This document shows, in pieces, positions 1-11,108 of a stretch of DNA of 64,000 bases. The stretch is from Adiantum capillus-veneris (Eukaryota > Streptophyta > Polypodiopsida > Polypodiales > Pteridaceae). The notes below the pieces were generated by a model, which saw nothing but the letters and a program-made list of their open reading frames with translations, ran no database searches and was not told the origin of the DNA. The DNA lies in contig CM043967.1 of NCBI GenBank assembly GCA_014529385.2, forward strand, positions 79,257,278 to 79,321,277. The letters run 5' to 3'. The translations under genes and the position numbers were made by a program. The first letter of the stretch is position 1, and each line of letters starts with the position of its first letter.

Positions 1-2290
1 AAAAAGAACATGCAAGCATGCTTTTCTTAGGAAACAGAGATGGGGAATATAGAAAAAATGAACAAAGAATAGACATGTGGTCAATCTAGGGGTACAAATA
101 CACATGTAATATGACCATCACCTAACCTAGAATGGATAGGTGGCCAATCTAGACAACACATGTGACTATTAAAGAACATAATTACACATGTATTTCATAG
201 AAAAGGACACATTCACATATGACACCATCTGACCTAGAATGGACAAGTGACCACTCTTACTACTCTAGACAACCACATGTTACCAAAATTGGAAAGATGG
301 CCAATCTAGAGAAAACCACATGTGTTGTGATGTCTTGATGTCCACAGTACTAGCCTTTTACCAAGAACGGATAGATGGCCAATCTACAAAAAACAACATG
401 TTTCTTTACTAAGAATGATCAAATGGCCATTCTAGAGTGTAATGATTTTTTTAGTCAAGAGAGATGGACAATCTAGCAAGAACTAAGCTAGAATCGACAT
501 GTGGTCAATCTAGAGAGCATGTACGCATAGGAATCACCATATTAGAATCACCTAACCTAGAATGGATATGTGGACAATCTAGATAGCACATCTAACAATA
601 AAAGAACACAAACTAAGAAAGAACAATTACATGTGGTGTACAAAGTGAACATGTGTCAGAAAATGTTGGTTCCAGCAAGAAATCATAGTATCCTTTATAT
701 CTAGTATGGATACACAGGTTTTTTCTAAAAAAGGGCACACTCATATATGACCATCATGTAACCTAGATCCAAGTGAACCATATTGAATAAAGTGCTATGT
801 AGAGTGCACCCTATTTTAAGGGGACTCAAAGATTTGATGAACTAAATTTTTTGTAGAAAAGTTATCTTCTTACCATAGCATGTTTTGAAGCTCTTTATAT
901 ATGAGCATCACGTGACCTAGAATGGACACGTGGACAATTGGAATCTAGGAATCACATATGCACATAATAACAACATAAGACCATCACTTGACCTAGAAGG
1001 GACAAGTGGCCAATCTAGGAAACATAATGCACATGTAACAACATATGACCATTAGCTGATCTGGAATGGATAGGTGGCCAATCTATGCAACACATGTGAC
1101 TATTAAAGAACATAGTTATGTGTGTCTTTTTTTAAAAAGAACACATTCACATATGATCATCACTTGTTTGACCTAGAATGGACACTATCCAATCTGAATT
1201 ACACATATGCAAAACAATGTACATCCCACCATAACCTAACCTAGAATGGATAGATGGCGAAGATACACAATACACATAAATATAAAAGAGCATACAAGCA
1301 TGCTTTAATTAGAGAAGAGATGTAAAATCTAGAAAAAATGAACTTGGAATGTACAGGTGGTCAATTTAGGGGCATAGCTGCATGTGGTCAATTTCAAGTA
1401 ATTCATCTAGGTCAGATGATGGTCGTATGTTTCTTTAACAAACTAATGTTTTTTGTAGACAAGTTATGTTCTTACTATAGCATGTTTTTAAGTTCTTTAT
1501 ATATGACCATCACTTGACCTAGAATGGACAAGTGTCCAATCTAGGAAACACATATGCACACGTAACAACATATGATCATCACCTGACCTAGAATGGACAA
1601 GTGGCCAATCTAGGCAACACATATGCACATGTAACATTTATGAACATTACCTGGACATATGACCAATCTAGGCAACACATGTGACCATTAAATTCACATA
1701 TAACCATCACTTGGCCTAGAATAGACAGGTGGCCAATCTGAAGTGCACATATGCAAAACAAAGTAAATTCCACCATAACCTAGCCTAGAATGGATAGATG
1801 GTTAATATACACAATACACATGACTAGCTTATAGAAGAACATATAAGCATGCTTTTCTTAGAAAAGAGAGATGGAAAATCTAGAAAAATTGAACCTGGAA
1901 TGGACATGAGGTCAATCTAGGGAAACATATACACATGTAAAAACATATGACAATCACTTGACCTGGAATGGATAGGTGACCAATCTAGAAAATAAATGTG
2001 ACTATTAAAGAATATAATTACACATGTTTTTCATAGAAAAGGTCACATTCACATATGACATCATCTGACTTAGAATGGACAGGTGGCCACTCTAACCAAT
2101 CTTGAAAACCACATGTTACCAAAACTAGAAAGATGGCCACTCTTGACAAAATCACATGTGTCTTGATATCTTGATGTCCACCTTATGAGACTTACCAAGA
2201 ATGGATAGATGGCCAATCTAGAGAAAACCACATGTTTCTTTACTAAGAATGGCCAAATGGACATTCTAGAGTGTACTTTTGACTAAACAA

Positions 2291-2381
<91 letters not shown>

Positions 2382-3667
2382 GATACATTAAAAGAAAGGC
2401 ATAGAAAGAACATACTAGCATGCTTTTTTAGTGAAACAGAGTCAGACAATCTAGCAAAAACTAAACTAAAATGGACATGTAAAGTCAATCTAGAGAGCAT
2501 GTATGCATAGGAATCACCACATTAGCATCACCTAACCTAGAATGGATAAGTGGTCAATCTAGATACCACATGTAACAATAAAAGAACACAAACTAAGAAA
2601 GAGTAATTACATGTGCCTTAGAAAATGAACATGTGTCAGAAGACACTGGTCCAAGCAAGAAATCATAACATCTTGCTAATCTAGTATGGAAATATGTATT
2701 TCTTGAAAATGGCACATTCATATATGACCATCATATGACAATTCTTTGATAGGTGTCTAATCTTAAGTGTGCATATGCCGAACAAATTACATCCCACCAT
2801 AGCCTAATCTCAAACGAATAGATGGCTAAGATACACAATGCACATGAATATGAAAGAACATGCAAGCATGATTTTCTCAGGAAAGAAATATGGAAAATCT
2901 AGAAAAAATGAACCTAGAATGGACGGGTGGCCAATCTAGGTGCACATTTACACATGTAAAAACATATGTTCATCATTTGAGGTAGAATGGATACGTAGCC
3001 AATCTGAAGTTCAGATATGACAACAAGAACATATTTACATCTATCTATCCATTAGAGTTAGTGCAAAAAAGACAAAACTTTTTCATTTATCTTTCTTTGA
3101 AAAGTTGAACCTAGAATGAACAAGTGGACAATTTAGGTGCACATATGCACACGTAACAACATATGACCATAACTTGACCTAGAATGGAAAGTGGCCAATC
3201 TAGGCAACACATGTGATTATTAAAGAACATTGTTATGCATGTCTTTTTTTTAAAAGGACACATTCACATATGAAAATCATCTAACCTAGAAAGGACAGGT
3301 GGCCATAATGAAGTGTACATATGCAAAACAAAGTACATCCCACCAAAAGCAGGATCTAGGCACATTTGAACTCTAGATTTATCACAAGTTCACACTAAGT
3401 TTGGAATATGTCAATTTTTCTAATCAATTTTCTTAGAGAATGTGCTCTACTTTTGCCACATGAAATCTAGAATAGGTAAAGGTCATTAGGTTTAACTTTT
3501 TGCCACTTGAAAATATCCATTGGACTCTAATATAAGCATGAATTTCACTACAAAATAAAAGCATGGTAAGTTCAAGTTTAAGCCACCCACCTTGGGATGG
3601 GTTAATGCCTTTGTGATCTTCCTTAGGTATAGGTAACTCTAGACTGGCCACTTATCCATTCTAGGAT
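1..3667. repeat. Diverged array of a short CCTAGAATGGACA...GGCCAATCTAG motif
   Basis: A motif close to CCTAGAATGGACAAGTGG followed by CCAATCTAG recurs dozens of times at irregular spacing, usually with satellite words such as ACATATGACCATCACTTGA and CACATGTG between copies. A higher-order duplication is visible: roughly 1-720 reappears at about 1845-2700 with many substitutions, and shorter versions of its opening block (AGCATGCTTTTCTTAG) recur near 1290 and 2860. The last copy, near 3639-3667, is inverted. The minus-strand open frames here are by-products of the repeat and are not called as genes. Nature unknown: an old satellite or the decayed interior of a transposon. Confidence 0.8.
2292..2380. 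repeat. (AT)n-(GT)n microsatellite
   Basis: About 28 AT units run directly into about 16 GT units. The tract sits in the second higher-order copy only; the matching place in the first copy, near position 440, has no such expansion. Confidence 0.97.
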
Positions 3668-4003
3668 AAGAAATTAAGGTGGCACTTCTAGCGTGTGAAT
3701 CCTCAATGCCTTATTTTTTTCACTACATTTTCTTGCTTTGTATGTTTCAAGAACTACCTTCATTATCTTTTTTTCTTGATACCCTCAAATGATATTGTAT
3801 TTTCTTTACCTTGTGCCTTGTTTCTCTACCTTTTCTAATTTTTTTGACTAATTTTGAAATATTGCTACTTTGTTTCCTTTAGATACAAAACATGACATGG
3901 TTGCTACATCCACACTCCCAACACAAACACTAGGTAGGGATTCCCTAATATGCACATTGATTGAAGTGTTGAAACCCATTTAAACTATTTGAAATATATT
4001 GTA
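3668..4003. other. AT-rich spacer upstream of the FCP1-like frame
   Basis: No coding or repeat signature was recognised. The stretch ends in TATATTGTAG, which could be a splice acceptor for an upstream exon of the FCP1-like gene, because the reading frame is open from about 4004 until a TAA at 4106-4108. Confidence 0.4.
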
Positions 4004-4150
4004 GGAGACAAAATTGATCGACAAGTGGGAGATGGTAGCAATAGTGCTATATTGGCTCATCCAGTGGCAACCACTCCAATGGATGATGGATTACAACTTG
4101 AAAAATAAGTGCAAGATGATGAAGTTGATGCCAATAGCTCAAGCCCAATA

Positions 4151-5080
4151 ATGTCAAAGAAGTCCATGTTGACGATTGTGTTGGACTTGAATGGTGTTTT
4201 ACTGAAACGTTGCCCCCAATCATCCAACCTTCATGAGTCTATTCAACTAGACTCTAGAGGATATATTGTTCTTAGGCCAAGATGTCTTGAGTTTCTACAG
4301 TTTTTATTGCAAAGATTCAATGTGGGAATTTGGTCAATAGATGAATTAGCTAATGTTCTCCAAATTGTAAGGACATTGACAAATAGGGTAGAGACAACAT
4401 TACCATTGTTTGCAATGTGGGGTCAAGAATCTTGCTTTGTTCTTGAGAATCCATATCGAACGGACAATCCAAATGTGCAAGCAATCTTTAAGCCACTAGC
4501 CAAAATGTCTTTTGGGTTTGAATGTGATCCTCGACGAACAATTCTTATTGATGACTCCTCATACAAGGGTTGTGTTTCACCAACAAACAACTTCATATTC
4601 CCAATGATGTTTGATGAGAAAAAGAAGATGGACAATGTTCTCATGGGTGAGCTACTTCCATATTTATTAAATCTTGACAAAGCCAGGGATGTTCGTGAAG
4701 CTATTGAATGCGAGCGGTATGGACAACCCCCAATTTCCAATGATAGCAAGTATGATGTTGTCATTGCATATTGGAGAGAACCTAATGCAAAATGGTCAAT
4801 GCAAGAAGTTGAAACAGGTAGGTTGCCAATAGATAATGCAATTGACATACAAGAGGGATCAACAAACTCAAGTAGCCAGCAAGAAACAGAAAGGAACAAG
4901 ATAAGAGAGATATTGTCAAAAGAAGCCTCAACTATTGACACCATGAAGGGGCATCAACTGATTTCATTAGCAAGAAAACTAGGTTGCACAACTGCACCCT
5001 TTAAGGCTGTATCTCCAAGAGCCTTTATCAAGAAGTTGTTATTTCAACACAATTTTCTCAAACTTGATAAGGGACTCTAA
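4151..5080 (+). CDS. FCP1/NIF-domain HAD phosphatase-like protein (possible pseudogene)
   Basis: This frame encodes about 310 residues if it starts at the first ATG (4151). The FCP1 homology (NLI-interacting factor) fold is clear. HAD motif I reads VLDLNGVLL near residues 11-18, a WSIDELANV segment follows, and motif III/IV reads TILIDDSSYKG near residues 128-138 followed by NNFIFP. FCP1/SCP phosphatases normally have DLDET at motif I; here the second Asp is Asn, as in a plant subgroup with DLNG, so catalysis is doubtful. After the domain come a linker and a basic C-terminal segment of no known family. The frame is also open upstream (about 4004-4105) but is broken by TAA at 4106-4108. Either the ATG at 4151 is the real start or a nonsense mutation truncates a longer spliced gene. 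It is the only host-like gene in the window. Confidence 0.7.
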   Translation: MSKKSMLTIVLDLNGVLLKRCPQSSNLHESIQLDSRGYIVLRPRCLEFLQFLLQRFNVGIWSIDELANVLQIVRTLTNRVETTLPLFAMWGQESCFVLENPYRTDNPNVQAIFKPLAKMSFGFECDPRRTILIDDSSYKGCVSPTNNFIFPMMFDEKKKMDNVLMGELLPYLLNLDKARDVREAIECERYGQPPISNDSKYDVVIAYWREPNAKWSMQEVETGRLPIDNAIDIQEGSTNSSSQQETERNKIREILSKEASTIDTMKGHQLISLARKLGCTTAPFKAVSPRAFIKKLLFQHNFLKLDKGL

Positions 5081-5081
5081 G

Positions 5082-5174
5082 GTAATGCTCAATCCTAGCC
5101 ATACTCCTAATTTACACTAGAAGTTATCTAGTGTAAATATTATGATTGACAATTGATTGTGTTTATTCTTGCAG
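5082..5174 (+). other. Possible 3'-UTR intron of the FCP1-like gene
   Basis: Immediately after the stop codon the sequence reads AAG|GTAATG, and 93 bp later TTATTCTTGCAG|ATTT, a good pyrimidine-rich acceptor. This pair would remove a short intron from the 3' untranslated region. Prediction by eye; no transcript evidence. Confidence 0.35.
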
Positions 5175-5831
5175 ATTTCCCTTAGAGAGTATGCTAGAAG
5201 ATTTGAAGCATGATCTGTGAGACTTGCAACACATTGGAGACTTTAATGTGATTGTAGACATGTATTAAGAACACAATTTCATATTCTCAAGAATATTTTG
5301 TATTAAAATGTCGTTTTGCTTTGTTAGGGTTTCCAATATCACTTGCTATAATATGTAGCTTGGGTTATTCTATAATTAGTTGTAGAAACTTTGTTTACTC
5401 TAGACACCCAAGTACTAAATTTTAATCAAGAAGGAGGCCTATGACATTGTGAAATCACAAATAGAGTTTGATAATTTTCATAGTTTCTCACAAAAAAATT
5501 CTCTAGATCATGAAGGTCAATAATTTTAATCTAGAATAACCAAGTGTTTGATCCAACATGACCATGTTGCCAATTTCAAATTTATAAGTGGTTTTATTAA
5601 GAGAGGTTGCATGGTTTTCTTGGAATTTTATGCAAAATATTTATTTGAAAGGTTTAGAAGACTAATTGGTAGATAGATAATGGTGAATTAAGGTGATGAT
5701 AAGTTCAACATGCAATGACCAAGCTCCCCAAGAGATTCAAATTTTGATAATTCCAGCAAAGTATCATATTGTCTAAAATAGACAAGTCGTTATTATGCAC
5801 ATGTTAGATGAGCCTTCTATCCATTCTAGAC
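5175..5831. other. AT-rich noncoding stretch with a remnant of the 5' repeat
   Basis: No gene is seen. At about 5765-5831 there are matches to the motif of the 1-3.7 kb array (AAATAGACAAGT, and inverted CTATCCATTCTAGAC). This suggests that the array once continued here and that the neighbouring LTR-type repeat inserted into it. Confidence 0.5.
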
Positions 5832-5832
5832 T

Positions 5833-5834
<2 letters not shown>

Positions 5835-5890
<56 letters not shown>
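5835..5890. repeat. (GA)n microsatellite at the LTR G end
   Basis: About 27 GA units. The equivalent tract in the other LTR copy (7228-7243) is short, so it has expanded only here. Confidence 0.95.
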
Positions 5891-5891
<1 letters not shown>

Positions 5892-6719
5892 ACAGAAATA
5901 GAACCCCAAAGTGTGTAGAATACACACATGAGATGATGTATATATAGAGGGGACCTAAGTGCCATATATAGAGAAGCCATATATTGAGTAGCTTCACATA
6001 TAAGCTCAACACCCCCGCTCAAATAAGGGTCCCTAAGTATGGGTGAAAAAACCCTTGGGGGATCAAGGGAAAAACCCACAACTCTATATACACCCACCGT
6101 TATATTATTAAAATCATTGAATGTATAAATGTTCATGAGGAGCTACATCACTCCTTTTACAATGAATATTTTATGAGGAGCTACATCACTCCTTTTACAA
6201 TGAATGTTTTATGAGGAGTTACATTACTCCTATCCTACCAAATACAATAATGAATACAAAGGTTCAATAAAGAGGTGTAAAGGCTATCGATTAGCTCGTA
6301 ATCAGAAGTGTCTCCGTGAATCTGTTGTGTAGCTTGTCATCAATATTTCATCACCAAATATGTCTTCATGTTGTCATCGCTATGGCATCACCAAACATGT
6401 CTTCATAAATCTTTTATTGTCACCAAGTTTGTCTTCATGAAATCAATTCCTTGATCAATCCTACATAGATCATAGACTCAAAAAACATAGTCATGAAAAT
6501 TATTAGCATCGTTAGTGAAATAATTACGTTCACAATACCATAAGAGATGGTTCATGACGCCACTCTTTTGACAACATATATACACACGACAACATATGGT
6601 ACATAAAGTATGAACGTAAAAGTACAAGATGCGTGATTACGTGATGCAAATGATATGTGTATATACTACATAAAATGATATTTATCAACGTAGTGATCAA
6701 TGAATATCATCAACGTATT

Positions 6720-7106
6720 AACAAAACATTATCATTATATCAATAAAAATGAATAAATCATCATGGTATCAACAAAAAACATCCTAGTATCACCGAGAAT
6801 AATCATTGTATCAATGAAACAACATCATGGTATCACCGAGAATAACCATGGTATCAACGAAAGAACATCATGACATCACCGAGAATAACCATGGTATCAA
6901 TGAAACAACATCATGGTATCACCGAGAATAACCATGGTATCAATGAAACAACATCATGACATCACCGAGAATAATCATTGTATCAACGAAACAACATCAT
7001 GGTATCACCGAGAATAACCATGGTATCAAAGAAACAACATCATGGTATCACCGAGAATAACCATGGTATCAACGAAACAACATGATGACATCACCGAGAA
7101 TAATCA
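6720..7106. repeat. 43-bp minisatellite of LTR G
   Basis: Roughly nine imperfect units of 43 bp; the word CACCGAGAAT recurs at 6791, 6834, 6877 and onward with exactly this spacing. Each unit contains ATGGTATCA twice, the same word that opens the tRNA-Met primer-binding site at 7247. The same array occurs in reverse orientation at 8345-8467 plus 12916-13335. Confidence 0.9.
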
Positions 7107-7107
7107 T

Positions 7108-7246
7108 TGAGCTTATATGTGAAGCTTCTCAATATATGGCTTCTCTTTATATGGCACCCAGGTCCCCTTTATATACACATCATCTTATGTGTGTATTGTA
7201 CACACTTTGGGGTTCTATTTCTGTGCTCTCTCTTTCTCTCTCAACA
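7108..7246 (+). repeat. Truncated 5' LTR of G (U5 end)
   Basis: Inverted copy of 5832-6012, ending in CTCTCTCAACA immediately before the primer-binding site. The rest of the LTR is missing on its left, where the sequence switches at TTGAGC into the minus-strand copy of the minisatellite. This looks like a rearrangement junction. Confidence 0.7.
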
Positions 7247-7258
7247 TGGTATCAGAGC
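7247..7258 (+). other. Primer-binding site, initiator tRNA-Met type
   Basis: TGGTATCAGAGC is the complement of the 3' end of plant initiator tRNA-Met, the usual minus-strand primer of many plant LTR retrotransposons. It sits directly after an LTR end in CA. Confidence 0.9.
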
Positions 7259-7269
7259 AAGACGTTTTT

Positions 7270-8160
7270 GTTTTCAAATTTTCTCTGGATTGAAAACTAT
7301 TTTGCAGAAACTATCCACAAAGGCACCAAAATCATTGTGCTCTGCAACTTTGCAGCATAAATTTTTTTTCAAATTCTGCACCGATTTTGAGTTATCATTC
7401 GTAGACTACGTACATGCTTGAAAAGCAACTTCTCTTTTTGTTTTTTATTTTTCTCATGATTGAAAACAATTTTGCAGAAACTATCCGAGGTAGGCATCAA
7501 AATCAATGTGGTCTACAACTTTTCAGAAGAAAGTTTTCTCAAATTTTGCACCGATTTTGAGTTATTTTTTGCGGACTGCGTACATGGCCAAAAAGCAACT
7601 TTCATTTTTTGTTTTTGATTTTTCTCCTAATTGAAAACAATTTTGCAGCAATAGCTCAAGGGAGGTACCGGAATTAATGTGGTCTACAACTTTGAAGAAG
7701 AATTTTTTGCTAAATTCTGCACCGATTTTAAGTTATCGTTGGCGAACTCCGTACATGTTTGAAAAGCAACTTTCGTTTTTTGTTTTCGATTTTTCTCCTA
7801 ATTGAGAATGATTTTGCAAAAATAGCAAGCGGAGGCACTAAAATGGATGTGGTCTATAACTTTGCAGAAGAAAGTTTTTTCAAATTCTGCATTGATTTTG
7901 AGTTATCGTTTGCGGACTGCGTACATGCCTGAAAAGAAACTTCGTTTTTTGTTTTTTTTATTTTTCTCCTAATTGAAAACGATTTTGCAAAAACTATTCA
8001 CCTGAGCCATCGGAATCGATGTGGTGTACAACTTTGCAGAAGTAATTTTCTCTAAATTCTGCACCGATTTTGGATTATCGTTCTTGGACTGCGAATATGT
8101 TTGAAAAGCAAATTTTACTTTTTGCTTTTGATTTTTCTCATAATTGAAAACTTATCAATT
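7270..8160 (+). repeat. 171-bp tandem repeats in the G leader (about 5 copies)
   Basis: The phrase GCACCGATTTTGAGTTATC recurs at about 7379, 7549, 7720, 7890 and 8062, a period of 170-172 bp, with further shared words (GAAAACAATTTTGCAG, GTGGTCTACAACTTTG, GCGTACATG) in each unit. Units differ by many substitutions. The array starts just downstream of the primer-binding site, so it forms the untranslated leader of element G. No ORF spans it. Confidence 0.9.
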
Positions 8161-8467
8161 ATATTTTCTCTTCATCAATCATATAATTACTGACGTAACT
8201 TTACTGCAGAAGCCGGTTACATATGGTTCCAATTTAGTCGAGCCGTTGCTCACTGTCCAAATTCTATCGAGCTAATGTTGGTACATGATCTTTTGTTATA
8301 TGATATACTCGTTCATTAATTCTCGTATAATTATTCTTATAGAGATATAGTTTACGTCATTTTATTGATAATCTCTCATTGATACCATAGTGATTTTGAT
8401 GGTGCCATGATGATGTTTTGTTAGTACTTTGATCATGGTGATTTTCGTTGATACCATGTATGGTTAT
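8161..8467 (+). other. End of G leader and first part of the 43-bp array
   Basis: AT-rich noncoding DNA to about 8344, then diverged units of the 43-bp minisatellite (TTGATACCATAG, GATGGTGCCATGATG, GTTGATACCATG). The array breaks off at the CACTA insertion and resumes at 12916. Confidence 0.6.
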
Positions 8468-8874
8468 CACTATATCAAAAAAAGGTGTCATCGACGTATA
8501 TATGTCAAAATCTGCGTCGATATATGCGTGTAAAGGCTTTATTTTTGATGCAGATAGCGACGTAGATATAGACGCACATATCGACAACCATAACCAAAAA
8601 AAAAAAATCTTAGACAGAGGACAGGTAGCCTGGCCTGTTTCCAGTGAAAAGATGGACACAGCCACCACAGCCAGACTTCCTGCCCTCTGCCTAAGAAAGC
8701 GAGCAGCACCAAAATCCATCGTGCTCCCGCAAAAATTTCGGCAGAGTTCCCTTCGTTTTTACATAAACTTTTCAAAAAAAACCATATCATGTATACGCCT
8801 CCTACATGCTATCCATATAGGATCTCACATGAGATTTAAGGCCAATGAAAGAAATGAAATGAACTTTGTGCAAA

Positions 8875-9145
8875 ACCATAACCGTACCAACTTAAAACCA
8901 TAACCATAACGAACTTAGTTTGTGCAAAACCATAACCAAATTAAAACCATAACCGGCCATAACCATATTGATCAAAACCATAATGCAGATAACCATAACC
9001 ATTAAAAAAAAAACCATAAGCATAACCCAAAAGTTAAACATAACCATAAACAAAACAATAACCATAACCATGTCTATACAAGAATACGAGAAATAACCAT
9101 GTCTATCCAATGACAATGACAATGACAATAACCATAACCATATAT
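8875..9145. repeat. Degenerate (AACCAT)n array
   Basis: Imperfect repeats of AACCATAACCAT and variants, inside CACTA element 2. Long frames on the opposite strand here are low-complexity artefacts. Confidence 0.85.
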
Positions 9146-9450
9146 GTCTATAAAAAAAAGAGACACAGAAGCGTGTCTGTGTCTCACAAAGCATATATAT
9201 GAAATCCACTGATGACTAGGCGTCACAACCTGCACAGAGGACAAGTCGTAAAATTAGTATTGATATTACTTCACATATACTTATTTAATTAAATCAACTC
9301 ACACATATTAACGTCTCACCTCAATCGATCAGCGAGACTCTAAGGCTTCCCAGTCTACAGGCTCTCCTGAAGCATCAAGATCATTCAATACTCCATAGAT
9401 ACCTCTGCGATATCCATCTGTCTCCTCCTGGCATGTCGAGGCTCGATGAA

Positions 9451-9712
9451 TCAAAGATTCTTCGTATATCTGTCAGCTTCCTCTGCCATACCTTCGTCCA
9501 TCTCATCTAATGTCATAGTAGTATCTGCGTCGTCTGATCGACTTTCCTCCAGGAGCTCTTGCCCTTCGAATACTTGTTTATTTCTTGGAGCAGCCTGAAC
9601 CACAAACCACCATTCTCGCTCTCGAGGGCCCGGTGCAAAGACTAGTTGCTCGCAATGTTCGGGGCTAGCTCTTCCTCTTCTAGAGATATGGGTTCTCCAA
9701 ACTGTCGAGCTG
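9451..9712 (-). pseudogene. Tnp2 transposase C-terminal remnant
   Basis: Read on the minus strand the frame gives PEHCEQLVFAPGP, then EWWFVVQAAPR, then an acidic tail ending in TKNL and a TGA at 9451-9453. It matches the C-terminal two exons of the Tnp2 gene of CACTA element 1 (PEHCEQ, then NWWYVIEVAPR, then an acidic tail). The DUF4216/Tnp2 core and all upstream exons are gone, replaced by the 173-bp satellite. The intron present in element 1 between CEQ and VIF is absent here: CEQ and LVF are contiguous. Confidence 0.75.
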
Positions 9713-9721
9713 CTCTCACTG

Positions 9722-11108
9722 TCTTGACATTGCCTAAAGACTACCTAATTGACTACGGATGGTTTCGGTAACCGTAGAATCAGTTTCCGAAGTCCGTTTG
9801 CATTTTTCGGTAGAAAAACGTAATCGGATCTGACCTACGGCTTGTGTATTTGGCGTTTCTTCTGTCCGTTTGACCTACGGATTTCCATACACGCTCTTGA
9901 CATTGCTTTGAAACTACTTAATGGACTACGGATGGTTTCAATAGGCATAAAAGCCATTTCCGAAGTTTGTTTGCGTTTTTCCGTAGAAAAACGCAACCGG
10001 ATTTGACCTACGGCTTGTGTATTTGGTGTTTCTTCTATCCGTTTGACCTACGGCTTGCCATACACACTCTTGAAATTTCTTAAAGACTACCTTATCGACT
10101 ATGGATGGTTTCGGTAATCGTAGAATCAGTTTCTGAAGTCCGTTTGCGTTTTATCGTAAAAAAACGCAATCGGATTTGACCTACGGCTTGTGTATCTGGC
10201 GTTTCTTCTGTCCGTTTGATCTACGGCCTACCATACACACTCTGCACATTGCCTTAAAGCTACTTAATAGACTACGGATGGTTTTGGTAGGCGTAGAATT
10301 AGTTTCCGAAGTCCGTTTGTATTTTTCCGGTGAAAAACGCAACCGGATTTGACCTACGGCTTGTGTATTTGGCGTTTCTTCTGTCCGTTTGACCTACGGC
10401 TTGCCATACGCACTCTTGACATTGCCTAAAGACTACCTAATCATCTACGGATGGTTTCAGTAGGCATAGAAGCCATTTCCAAAGTTCGTTTGCGTTTTTC
10501 TATACAAAAACTCAATCGGATTTGACCTACGGCTTGTGTATTTGACGTTTCTTCTGTCCGTTTAACCTATGGCTTGCCATACATGGTCTTGACATTGCCT
10601 TAAGACTACTTAATGGAGTACGAATGGTTTCGGTAGGCGTAGAATCGGTTTCTGAAGTCCGTCTGTGTTTTTCCGTAGAAAAGCACAATCGAATTTGACC
10701 TACGGCTTGTGTATTTGGCGTTTCTTCTGTCCGTTTGACCTAGCGCTTGCCATACGCGCTCTTGACATTGCCTAAAGACTACCTAATGGACTACGGATGG
10801 TTTTGGTAGGCATAGAATCAGTTTTCAAAAACCGTCTGCGTTTTTTCGTAGAAAAATGCAACCGGATTTGACCTACGGCTCGTGTATTTGACGTTTCTTC
10901 TGTCCGTTTGACCTATGGCTTGCCATACACATGCTCTTGACATTGCCTTAAGACTACCTAATGGACTACGGTTGGTTTCGGTAGGCATAGAATCCATTTT
11001 TTAAGTCCGTTTGCGTTTTTCTGTAGAAAAACCCAACCGGACTTCAAAAATGGCTTGTATTTTGGGCGTTTCTTCTATCTGTTTGACCTACGGCTTGTTA
11101 TATACCCC
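9722..11108. repeat. 173-bp satellite array, eight units
   Basis: The word TCTTGACATTGCC (with variants) occurs at 9722, 9895, 10068, 10241, 10414, 10587, 10760 and 10935: seven intervals, six of exactly 173 bp and one of 175. Each unit also contains GACTACGGATGGTTTCGGTAG, GAAGTCCGTTTGCGTTTTTC, CGGATTTGACCTACGGCTTG and GGCGTTTCTTCTGTCCGTTT. Divergence between units is moderate. The array lies wholly inside CACTA element 2. Confidence 0.95.

Larger units (their letters stand above)
5832..7106 (-). mobile_element. LTR-type repeat G, inverted copy
   Basis: Read on the minus strand this block contains, in order, a 43-bp minisatellite (7106 to about 6720), a roughly 620-bp unique part (6720-6095), a TATA box (TCTATATAC on plus near 6083-6091), and a 3' end of CT repeats finishing in CAACA at 5832. 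The 620-bp part is the reverse complement of 13336-13973. The CT-rich end is the reverse complement of 7108-7246, where it is directly followed by a tRNA-Met primer-binding site. That identifies it as the R/U5 part of an LTR. Three short tandem copies of GAGGAGCTACATCACTCC lie at 6131-6240. No coding sequence is present. Confidence 0.75.

Noticed and set aside
4423-4944. 173-codon minus-strand frame opposite the FCP1-like gene
   Set aside because: Shadow of a frame with recognised HAD motifs; no similarity of its own.
6720-7106. CRISPR-like regular array
   Set aside because: The whole 43-bp unit repeats with no unique spacers, and the setting is a plant LTR; it is a minisatellite.
7247-7258. 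tRNA-Met gene
   Set aside because: Only the 3'-end complement is present, right after an LTR; it is a primer-binding site. No complete tRNA or rRNA gene was recognised in the window.
9722-11108. Possible tandem gene array or CRISPR
   Set aside because: 173-bp units carry no open frame and no spacers; it is a satellite inside a transposon.
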